A stretch of 64,000 bases of DNA from Myrica gale (Eukaryota; Streptophyta; Magnoliopsida; Fagales; Myricaceae). The stretch is taken from assembly GCA_963930655.1 (NCBI GenBank), contig OZ005617.1:3102501-3166500 (forward strand). The letters run 5' to 3'. This document shows, piece after piece, positions 31,173 through 43,100 of the stretch (position 1 is its first letter; each line of letters begins with the position of its first letter). The position numbers and the translations under genes were made by a program. Under the pieces are notes generated by a model. That model ran no database searches. It saw only the letters and a program-made list of their open reading frames with translations, and was not told where the DNA came from.

Positions 31173-34100
31173 ATGGGGAACCGGAGGTTCGCGCTGATCA
31201 CGACGAGCGACGAGGACGAAGAGGCGCCGCCGAGGCAACATTCCTCGAACTCGGAGGAGAGCCAGCCGAGGCGCAAGAGGCTGAAGCGGATAAAGCTTGC
31301 GGAGGAGGAAGAGGAGGCGAAAGAGGAGGACCACCAGCAGAAGAAGAAGAAGGCTGAGAGGAAGGAAAGAGAAGTGCAGAGTGGTGAAGAGGACGGGGAG
31401 GCGGAGCAGCCTCAGGAAGACGCCAAGCCGATTGGGGACCCGATTAGGTTTTCCGGAAAAGGGAGAGGGAGGAGGAGCCACTACGAATCGTTCGAGTACG
31501 ACGGGAACCGTTACGAGTTGGTAAGTTATTTTGTCCCCGTGTCGTTTGATTGAAATGCCGTTTTTTTTTCCTTGGAGGTGGTTGGGGGGGGGGATTCGTA
31601 GGGTTTGGTGGCAATTTAGGGTTTAGTTGGTGGGTTATAATTTTTGGGAGTAATGGAAATTGGAAGACGGAAAAGAGCGGTTGTGTGGGATTTGTGTCGG
31701 GTTTCGATTTAGAACGTCGATTATAGCCGTTGTCTTCGTTTTGCTGGTTGGTTTCATTGCAGAAGTGATGTTATTGAGTCTTGGTGCTGTTTAGCGAGGG
31801 AAGTGCTGAAAATGGAGAATGGTGATCGCCAGGTGTTCTGTGATATAAGATTTTGTCCGCTTCAAACTATCCAATATTTACAGAGACCTTCATTTGCTGT
31901 TAATGTCCTATGCGTTACGATTATACGTTTATGGGTGTTGCATACATTATATTTCTTCTAATTATTAATCAATGAGTACAAGTCTTACAGTTTATTCCTA
32001 AACCTGGCTTTGTTTTCCTCGTAGGGCTTTATCTTGACTTCTTAGGCTGCTTTTGTTTCGCCTGAAAATGTCTTCCTTGAAAATATGTTCAGCTTCTCGT
32101 GTTTGGCAGGGGCCAAAAATAGTGGTCAAAAGAAAATGTCAAGTTAGCCAACGGAAAATTTTACCCTGCAAGGATGAAATTTTTTCAAACTGTTAAAACT
32201 CTTGAACGCCCCTCCCCATCCCAATCCTGGCTAACTCAAAGCACCCAATGACTTCCACCTCCTCTAGTGACCCCCTCTGCCTATGAAATCTTCCACTGCC
32301 CAATATCGTCTATTTTTTTTCCAGGCTTCTATTTTCTATCGTCCCCCCTAAGTCAGGGAGGCATCAGTTTGTGGGATGATGGGTGGTGCACAATACTTGT
32401 TTGATGAAATTTACCTTTCTTGTATTTTTTTTTCATAAGTCGTGGGTCATGGTAGAGAAGAAACACTGTCATCTACCATTCAGATTATTCTAGGCTAACC
32501 AAACACCCTAAAACATTTGCAGGATGATTTTCTAGGTCTCTACGAAACAATGGAATTTTGGTTATTTTCTTTGAAACTATTTTCAGATGTAAATATTTTC
32601 CTATTTTCTTAAATTTACATCGAAACAAACGCAGCTTATATGAGGAAATGTTTGAGAAGAATAGTGGCTTACTTATCCATGTATGCCTTAGTAATTCATA
32701 AATCTTGTCACCGAAGGAACCATGTAAGTGGACATAGTCGAGAGAAATGGTATACGCTGAGGGACTATAAATGCCCATTCTTTTGGCTCTTCTATTGCAT
32801 ATATTTTGACATCGTCAATGATGCTGTGATGCTTGGCTTTAGGCATGTTGTGTCCATATGTATTATGTTTAGGCCATAGATTGAAAATATGGATGCATTG
32901 GATCCAGAAATTGTTACATATTGGTGGTTTTTAGGGTGCATAAAACGTTTTATATGCCTTCCCCTCTTGCTTATGTTATCATGTATTTTCCCCCTTTGGT
33001 TGTCTGCAGGAGGATCCTGTACTTTTAGTTCCTGAGGATAAAGAACAGAAGCCTTACGTGGCTATTACCAAGGTACTTCTATGAAATACTCACTGTCTTC
33101 TGTGAGAACTTATGATATTTGTTACAGTTCTGTATATGCATCTCATGTCAAGTCGCTGTTGCACTCTTGTCTTTTATGTTGATTGGTATTTTTAATTGAT
33201 AATTCAAGAATATTCAAATAGGGTTTGGAAGGAATTATTGCTCGAGAACTTTTGCTATTCAATTCAGTTTTGCATTTGGCACTACAGTTTGCTGCGAAAA
33301 GATGGAACTTCTCTCATATTATTGACTTGAAATACATACACTATCATTTTGACAAACATATCGTTGTCAAATCTCATCCTATGAGCCGTTCACATGTAGA
33401 CCAGGCAAAGTCTTGCTAACTTGCCCCTTTTCGAGTTACAGGGTTTTTTAGTTGATTTTACATGTCATACGTAATAGATGTTTTTGAAGGTTGTTTGGTA
33501 TGCAGTTCCTTTGACTTCTCTTTTGTACCCTTTCTGTGCTTATCTGAATGATGGGATTATTTTTATACTGGTAGGATATTGCTCAGACTAGAGATGGGAG
33601 CATGATGGTAACTGGGCAGTGGTTTTATCGCCCTGAAGAGGCAGAGAGAAAGGCTGGTGGAAGCTGGCAATCACGTGATACAAGAGAGCTTTTTTACAGT
33701 TTCCATCGTGATGAGGTGCCAGCAGAATCCGTGATGCACAAGTGTGTTGTGCATTTTGTTCCCATAAATAAGCAGCTTCCAAGTCGTAAGCAACATCCTG
33801 GTTTTATTGTACAAAAAGTGTATGACACCGTCGAACGGAAACTGTGGAAATTGACTGATAAAGACTATGAAGATAACAAGCAGCATGAGATTGATCTTCT
33901 TGTTCAGAAAACTCAAGCATGTTTGGGGGATCTTCCTGAGGTTGAAATAGAAGACACTGGTGTTGACCAGGAAGATCAGCTTAAGACCAAACGATCATTG
34001 AGGAAAAAGAACATTTCACCACTTGATGTTTCAAGGGAGGAAGAAGCAAGGCCCGATCAAAATCTAACAGCTGAAACACCTGGAAGCTGTACAAATACAA

Positions 34101-37100
34101 CATCGGAATACCGGAATATTTTAGTCAATTTCAATGTATTGACTGGAGACAACCTTCGTGATAAATGGCTGGACAGGATTCTTCAAGGAATTCAATACAT
34201 GTGCGGTTCCATTGATAGTGTGCATGGAGACGACAAAGAAAAAGGTGGTTCTGATGGCATTAGCTATGAAGGCGAGAATAAGTGTCAAGAAGCTGCTAAT
34301 GATTCTCAAGAAAAGAGTCAACAGGTATAGAGAGATCCTTGCTCATTGTAGCTGATAGATTGTTGGTACATGATAACAGAGGATTATGTTAATACAAAGA
34401 TTTACTCGTAAATGTTTTTTCCCCAGAGTGACAAGTCTTTTCTCTGGCCGGATGCTGCTGTTCCAGCTGTAACTGCTCTCGAGAAGGCTGCACATGATAC
34501 TCTTGCCTCTGATTTCCAGAAGTATAACCAGAAGATGCGACAGCTTCTGTTTAATCTCAAGGTTTGTAGGCAGTCAGTATTCTATCATGCTGTCTACTTA
34601 GATGCATTTAGACACACTTCTTTGCATTCATAAACATGTCTGCTTATTATTAATAAAGCTCTAAATCCTTGGGATTTTCATACTTGATATCAAATGGTTC
34701 TAACTATGACAAAACCCTCAAAACACATGATGGTTTACCAGAGATCAGATGCAGATTGTGGATTAACACTGTAGAAATCCCAAGTATCAAGGATATAGCA
34801 ATCACGGGTGATATGGCAAATCTCAATATTATGGAAGGAACATAATATCCCTGATTACATGGGGAAATTAAGAAAGGAAATATTCGGTGCTTTATTTAGG
34901 CTGATTATTTGATTGTTTCCTTATGTATATGATTCTCTATGAGGTTATAAATAGAGACTCATACCTGTACAAATGAATCATCGAAGTAATATACAAAGAT
35001 TTCTTTCTTTCTTCATGGTATCAAAGTCAGGTTCCGGAATCTTAGTTGTCAGTGTCTGAATCCACCATTGACAGCGAAGGACCGGTCCTCTCACACACCT
35101 CCACTCCGGAAACACCATTGCTGCCCACCATGAGCTCCAATGGACTTGACAACTCGTCCTTCCAGCTCATGGTGGAAAATTTTCATGGAAAAAATTTCCG
35201 TGAGTGGGCTCAATCCATCAAACTTGTCATCGATGGAAAAGGGAAATTGGGGTACCTCACTGGCGAAACCAAGCAACCACCGTCGACTAACACTGCCGAC
35301 CTCCAAAAGTGGCGGTCAGAAAATTCGATGGTGATTGCATGGCTGGTGAACTCCATGAAATCCTCCATCGGCAAAACATATCTCTTCTTACCGACGGCGA
35401 AGGGCGTCTGGGATGCCGTAAGGGAGACGTACTCAGATGCTGAAGATTTCTCTCAGATCTTTGATCTCAAGACTCGACTGTGGCAGATGAAGCAGGGAGA
35501 GAGGGACGTCACCGAGTTCTTCATGGAGATGCAGACCCTCTAGCAGGAGCTCGACCTGAGCTGTGAAGAGGAATGGGCATGTTCTGGTGACAGCGCCAGA
35601 TACCGGAAGAAGCTTGACACAGAAAGGGTCTTCGAGTTCCTCGCTGGGTTGAACCGAGAGCTCGACGACGACCGGAGTCGGATCCTCAGTCGACGCCCTC
35701 TTCCATCCATTCGGGAAGTTTTTGCTGAAATCCGACGGGAGGAGCATCGACGGAAGGTGATGCTGCAGGAGGCCTCTCCTTCTCACGGGTCTCATGGGCC
35801 TTATGGGTCTCACGGGCCTAATTCAACGGAAGGGTCAGCCTTCACGTCTAAAGGCCCACGGTCTGGGCCAGGGCCCAAACAAAACAAAAGTAAACTCTGG
35901 TGTGACCATTGCCGAAAAAATGGTCACACCCGAGATTCTTGCTGGGAAATCCATGGGAAACCAGCCGACTGGAAACCACGACAGGGCAGCCGTGGCTATC
36001 AGACCACTCTCACGCACTCACCAGCATCCTCTCAAGCCACTCATGATAACTCACCTGTCAACTTTACCCCTGACCAATTGGACCAATTGCAAAAATTATT
36101 TTCTCACTTCCAAACTTCTGGTCAGTTTTCCCAGAATATTGCTTCTGCCTCCTTAGCCCGAAAAGGTAATTTCTTTCACGCTCTGAGCACATCAAGATCC
36201 AATAATCCTTGGATCATTGACTCAGGTGCTTCAGATCACATGACCGATTCATATCACCTCTTTTCTTCTTATTCACCATGTGCTGGAAATCTCAAAGTTA
36301 AGATTGCCGATGACACTCTCTCGTCGGTTGCAGGAAAAGGGAGTATTCAACTCTCTAACTCCATAAAATTAGACTCCGTCCTTCATGTTCCAAAATTATC
36401 TTGCAATCTCTTGTCCATTAGTCAGTTAACAAAAACCTCTAATTGCTCTGCTAAATTTCTTCCATCTCACTGTGTTTTTCAGGATCTATTATCGGGGAAG
36501 ACGATTGACAGTGCTAAGGAGTAAGAGGGTCTCTACTACTTTGACGACGCTACTGTGAGTGACCACGGTCCAACTGCAATTTGTGATTCTGCATCTCTGA
36601 CTAGGGATAGTGAACTTCAATTATGGCATTTTAGAATGGGTCATCCCAATTTCCAGTATTTAAGACGATTGTTTCCTTCCATTGTTTCCAATAAACATTT
36701 GGGTGATTTTCAGTGTGAAATGTGTGAACTTGCCAAACATAAGCGTACTTCGTTCCCCACATCCATATACAAACCATCTAAACCATTCACTCTAATTCAT
36801 AGCGACCTTTGGGGCCCTTCTCGTATTTTCACTCGTACTCACTCAAAATGGTTTGTCACTTTTATTGATGATCATACTCGGTTGTGTTGGGTTTATTTGT
36901 TAAAAGACAAAACTGATGTTCGTTCTGTATTTATCAATTTTCATTCAATGATTCAAACTCAGTTCCATACTTCCATTAAAATTCTGCGTACTGATAACGG
37001 CACAGAATACTTCAATTCTGTCTTGGGAGATTATCTTCTCAAGCATGACATCATTCATCAAAGTTCTTGTGTCGACACCCCTCAACAAAATGGGGTTGCC

Positions 37101-40100
37101 GAACGGAAAAATAGACACATCCTTGACGTCGCACGTGCTTTATTATTTACCATGAATATGCCTACCATGTTTTGGGGTGATGCCGTTTTGACCTCAATCT
37201 ATCTTATCAATAGAATGCCTAGTCGTGTTCTTTCTTTTGCCACACCCCTCCAAAAATTTCGGGAACAATTTCCTACCTCTCACCTTGACTCAAGTCTTCC
37301 TCTCCGTGTGTTCGGTTGTACTACATTTGTCCATATTCATTCCCATAATAGAGGAAAATTAGATCCCCGTGCTATTAAGTGTGTTTTCATAGGCTATGCT
37401 CCTACTCAAAAAGGGTACAAGTGCTATGATCCAGCCACAAAACGAGTATTTGTCAGCATGGACGTTACATTCTTTGAAAACACCTCCTACTACCAAAAAC
37501 CTTCTCTTCAGGGGGAGCCATTGTGTGATGAATCTCGGTCTTTGGTCTTCGATCTCTCTCCTCCTCAGCATGTCCCCATCATTGATCCTGTCATTGATCC
37601 TGCCATAAACACAGAAGGAAACTTGAACTCAGGGGGAGATGCAGGAACACAAAAGGGCAAACAGATACTGGTTTATTCACGAAAGCCGAAATCAAAGACA
37701 ATAGAGAATCTTATACCTGAAGCACCGAAAGAGTTAGAACCGGTAATAGTTCCAAGTGAGTCCCCATCTACTGTTGGTAAGCCTGCATTCTCTGATATTG
37801 ACTTACCCATTGCTCTTAGAAAGCACCCTCGATCATGTACCTTCCACCCTCTCTCAAACTTTATGTCTTATAATGCCCTGTCTACAGAATTTCGTGCCTT
37901 TACTGCTAACCTTTACAATGCAGAAATTCCACGAGACATTCAGGAGGCCCTGAAAATACCCCAATGGAGAGAGGCAGTAATGGAAGAAATGAGAGCTCTG
38001 GAAAAGAATGAAACTTGGGAAGTAATGGACTTACCAAGGGGAAAGAAACCTGTTGGCTGCAAATGGGTGTTCACTTTAAAATATAAAGCAGATGTGACTA
38101 TAGAAAGGTACAAAGCCCGCCTTGTTGCAAAAGGATACACACAGACCCAGGGGATCGACTACACAGAGACATTTGCACCAGTGGCAAAGTTAAACACAAT
38201 TCGAGTTCTCTTGTCAGTTGCAGTCAATTCAGATTGGCCCCTCCAACAACTTGATATTAAGAATGCATTCTTGAATGGAGAATTAGAAGAAGAAGTCTTC
38301 ATGACAATGCCACCAGGTTTTTGTAGAACTGGAGAAGAAAAGCAAGTATGCAAGCTCAAGAAGTCTCTCTATGGGCTTAAACAATCACCAAGAGCATGGT
38401 TCGATAGATTTGCCAAAGCAGTAAGAAGTCAAGGATATCAGCAAGGGCAGTCAGACCACACTATGTTTTCTCGGCAATTCGAAGATGGGAGGAAAACAAT
38501 TTTGATTGTCTATGTTGATGACATAATCCTAACGGGAGATAATATAGAAGAAATGGAGAGACTGAAGAAAATGCTAGCCACCGAATTTGAAGTAAAAGAC
38601 CTGGGACAAATGCGATACTTCTTGGGAATGGAAGTCGCCAGATCAAAAAAGGGCATTAGCGTATCTCAACGAAAGTACATTCTGGATCTCCTAACTGAGA
38701 CTGGTATGCTGGGATGTAAACCAAGTGACACTCCCATAGAAGCTGGAAGAAGAACGGAGGATGTTGGAAAACCAGTGGAAAAAGACAGATACCAGAGACT
38801 GGTAGGAAAGTTAATCTACTTGTCACATACCAGACCAGATATCGCATTTGCAGTTAGTGTGGCTAGCTAACACATGCATTCACCAAAAGAAACTCATCTA
38901 GAAGCGGTGCACAAAATCCTCCGATATCTCAAGGGGTCCCTAGGAAGAGGGCTATTCTTCAAGAAAAATGAAAGCAAAGGAGTAGAGATCTTCACAGATG
39001 CTGATTGGGCAGGCTCAGCAGAAGATAGACGATCCATCACCGGATATTGCACCTTTGTCTGGGGCAACTTGGTAACTTGGAGAAGTAAGAAACAAAATGT
39101 AGTGGCTAGAAGTAGTGCTGAAGCTGAGTTCAGAGCAGTTGCACAGGGAATGTGTGAAGGGCTATGGCTAAAGAAACTCTTAGAAGAACTACATGTTGAA
39201 GTAAGGTTACCAATAAAACTCTACTGTGATAACAAAGCAGCCATCAACATTTCTCTCAACCCAGTCCAACATGATCGAACCAAACACATAGAAGTTGACA
39301 GACATTTCATCAAGGAAAAGGTTGAAGGTGGGATCATTTGTATGACATATGTCCCTACAAAAGAACAGACAGCAGATGTCTTCACCAAAGGGTTGTCTCG
39401 GCAAAATTTTGAGGACTTTATCGGCAAGTTGGAAATGATCAATATTTATGATCCAACTTGAGGGGGAGTGTAGAAATCCAAAGTATCAAGGATATAGCAA
39501 TCACGGGTGATATGGCAAATCTCAATATTATGGAAGGAACATAATATCCCTGATTACATGGGGAAATTAAGAAAGGAAATATTCGGTGCTTTATTTAGGC
39601 TGATTATTTGATTGTTTCCTTATGTATATGATTCTCTATGAGGTTATAAATAGAGACTCATACCTGTACAAATGAATCATCGAAGTAATATACAGAGATT
39701 TCTTTCTTTCTTCAAACACATTGGAATGCCTATGGATAAATCAAGCCTAAGCATATGAATGTAATGATTTAAGCAACTACCATTGCTAGTATGGGTTACC
39801 TTGGCTTTCAAGGCAGACAAGTAGATGGTGATAACCTGTAGCTCTTTATCAGCCCCCTATTCTGGGGTGGGTTGGCTTTGGCCTCCTATCTTCATTTTCA
39901 TTTCAACCAGTTATTACTGAAAGTGAAAATTAAGTATTTGTTTCTGGGTTTTGTCCCTAAAAAAAGTTTACTGCTTTGGTTCCCAAAAAAAAATTCCTCT
40001 TGTTTCACCTCTTTAAAAATGGTGCTTCTGTCAGGGTTCATCTGGAACCCTAATGAAGTGCTAATGTTGTATGTCACGCGCTACTTATTTACAAATGGCA

Positions 40101-43100
40101 TGCCACTTGTCCAAAAAGTTATAAATGAAAAGCAAAAGCAAGAGAGAAAAGAAAAAGAATGAATAACCTTTTCGTCCCAGAGAGAGAGGACCTGTAAATC
40201 TCTATTTGCCACTTGGACGTGAAGAAAGAGCCAGCAACCAACTTGAAATGAATGAAAGATGAGCAGTTTTGAACTTTGAATGAACTCCACAAAGAAACAA
40301 GAAACTATTTTTTTCTTTTTTCTTTTTTGATAACGTGGAAATCCCCTAAAGCTGGACCCGCAACTTTTGAAAATATATTACCTTGAAAGTGGAGATGGAT
40401 CAAAACTAGTGAAGTACAAAGTGGCACACAAGGAGGCGTGGGAATTGGTGAGGCTGAAACTCCATCTCTTCTCTCTTGAATTCGATAAGATCACCAACAG
40501 AAAAAGATGAAAGGGGTAGCTGCCTATGGTGTACTACACAAGATCATGATCAAGTCTGGGTTTAGGCTTGGTTAAGTTAGGTTGGTATTAGAGGTGTACC
40601 TTTAGCTATGTAATAGAAAACTCAGCCATACTTTTCATTCACTGAGGCATGCTTTGCTAACTCTTGATGAACTTACCAATGTGCTATTATCCTTTTGGGA
40701 TATGCCTTACCGGTAGTATTGTTATTAATATTGAGTAATAACTGATGCAGAAGAAAGTTGTTATTACTCTAGGACATAAAGTCTTCTTGTTCAGACATGG
40801 TTTGCAGTCATCGGTTAGGACATGAATCTTCTTCGAGGTTTATAATCAGACTTATCCGTAGCCTTAGGGTCCAGAATGAGCAAATCATGCTATACTGGTG
40901 TAGTGGTAACAGAACGTGGCTTTAGATATGCCTATAACAGTATAACTGATCCTGAGTTATTCATCAAAAAATAACTGATCCATGAGTTGTCGCATTTGTG
41001 CCTGAACTTTGAGTGACTATTCCTAATCTCTCTTTTCCCTTGGTAGAACACTGCACTACTGGCCCGGCGCCTTCTAAACGGAGAGTTGGACCCATCAACA
41101 ATACTGAATATGTCGCCAAATGAATTAAAGGTATGGTTCATTCATGACTCACTACTTGTATTTTCCTCTTTTTATGTATTTCAGACATGAACGTTTCTCT
41201 AAAGAAGGTCAATCCCATAGATTTCTTTAGGCAACATTTTTCATACAGGACATAGTTCACTTTATTACTGCTGAGAATGCCTGCCAACTTTATAGAAAGA
41301 AAAAGGAATAGAAGGAATCATGAATAAGTGAGAAACCATAAATAAAATTCAAGAAAAGAGAATGCCTGCCATTGCAAGTGAGATACCATGAATAAAATTC
41401 ATCTCTGGCCCCTCACTTGGGTAGAATGTGGTTCCTAAAAATTTATCCATCCCATGAGCATATTGTAGTTGTGATTTATAAACTGGTGTTTCTAACAATC
41501 TGACCGCGTTTTTTTAACAAGCATGGCAGATTATAGAGGCTGCGCAGTATGCAACAGTAAGATAACAAACAAAAAACATAAAAATGGTCAGAGCTTTACT
41601 CTTGATTTGTTTATCTGATGTCTGCATTTTTTATTTGTCATGGTAATTTTTGGGTCTCTTTCCTATTCAAAGATGTATTGTTTTTATGAAGGTGTTCAGA
41701 TGGTTTGAGTGAGAATCCATGGAGGTTGATGAATGTTAGTTATATCTTGCATTTCAGGGGTATGGTAGTGGTGATTTTGTAGTACGAAGATCCACATGTC
41801 AAACTGATGTGCATAAATGTATAGAGGCACAGCTGGGTAATTTTGGACATCAATCCTTTTTTTGTTCCTAGGAAATTTTGTATCAGGGTTGCTTTTCTTC
41901 CTTTTTTCCTCCCTCAATTGGGGTTTTTTTTTTGCCCCTCAGAGAAAAAAAAGGTGGGGCGGGGGGACTAGTCTATTTTGTAAATGCTAAATAGTTAAAG
42001 GTGGGGAAAAGTTTGTGTTGATATGAAAACCACCTGGATGGCTGTGTTTGAAACTATGGTTTTAGTTGGATCTGGGTCTATTGGACAAAATAGTTAAGGC
42101 TTAATACAGAAGATGTCAGTGCTGGATATGGAAACTCTCCTTGGAACGAGGATTATTTGGTAGTTGTTCTTTTGCTCTGAATTGAAGTGTTATAAATTCG
42201 TAAAAAGTTGATGCTTGGGTTCCCCCTTCTTTTCCCCTCCACCCTGGGTTAAATATGATCATGTGATCTATAGTCTGTCTCGTGCTCTGTACTTTTTAAT
42301 CAAGTCCTTCGTATTTTTCTGCATTACAAATAGAAAAGCATCTTCACTAAACACTTGGATTTCAGGAGGGTTTAACGGCTGAGGAAACGGCAAGGAAGGA
42401 GCCGGATGAGTCAGAGCGCATGCAGGTCACTTATTGCCTCTATTTGCTATTAACTCGCAGTTATTAGTATCCTTCTGGTGCACTAAATATGTGTTCATTG
42501 TTGTTGCTTGTGAGACAGATGACAGATGCTCGTTGCTCAAGATGCAATGAGTTTAAAGTCGGTGTAAGAGACATTATCCAAGCAGGACATGGAGAGCGCT
42601 ACCAGGTTCTAGACACGTTCTGTTTTTGTACTATTAAATTCCTTATATGTGGTTAGGTTCTGAAGAAGCTTCTTCTTTGCTATTTCCTAAAATGTTTTCT
42701 AGACTCTTCACAGGAGGGTGAATCCTCCCCAAACGAAAAAGGCATTTGATTTCATTAACATTATCAATGGGGTGGATATCTACTATTAAGAATTTTTATT
42801 AATTATGTCTGTATCTGCAAGTACAAAAGAATTGTGTGTGCAATGATGGACAAACACACATCAGCTTCTCTTCTTTTTTTTTTCGATAAGTAAGCTTTAT
42901 TGAAAGAAAAAGAGGACAGAACAGTACAAAGGCTATATAGAACCGCAAAAAAAAACTACAATAGTAGACCCAGCTATGCCGAGGAAGCCCTGAACGCCCA
43001 GAGTCAAGCCAGAATGCTCGAGATGCCCTGAAAACCCATTATGTCCTATACACCTTGTACGCCCGAAAAGCCCGGAGGCAAGACCTGGAAGCCCTGCATG

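Larger units (their letters stand above)
34770..39714 (+). mobile_element. Ty1/copia LTR retrotransposon (4945 bp) in intron 4 of the BAH gene
   Basis: Perfect 5-bp TSD AACAC at 34765-34769 and 39715-39719. Two 246-bp LTRs start TGTAGAAATCC and end TTTCTTCA. I count only two differences between them, so insertion is recent. The primer-binding site starts TGGTATCAAAG at 35016 (initiator-Met tRNA type) and the polypurine tract AGGGGGAG is at 39461-39468. Gene order gag-protease-integrase-RT-RNase H is copia. It sits in the same orientation as the host gene; its LTR could supply a promoter or poly-A site, but splicing across the 6.5-kb intron remains possible. Confidence 0.95.

Noticed and set aside
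31297..31524. Arg-rich alternative frame in exon 1 of the BAH gene
   Set aside because: Shadow of the Glu/Lys-rich true frame.
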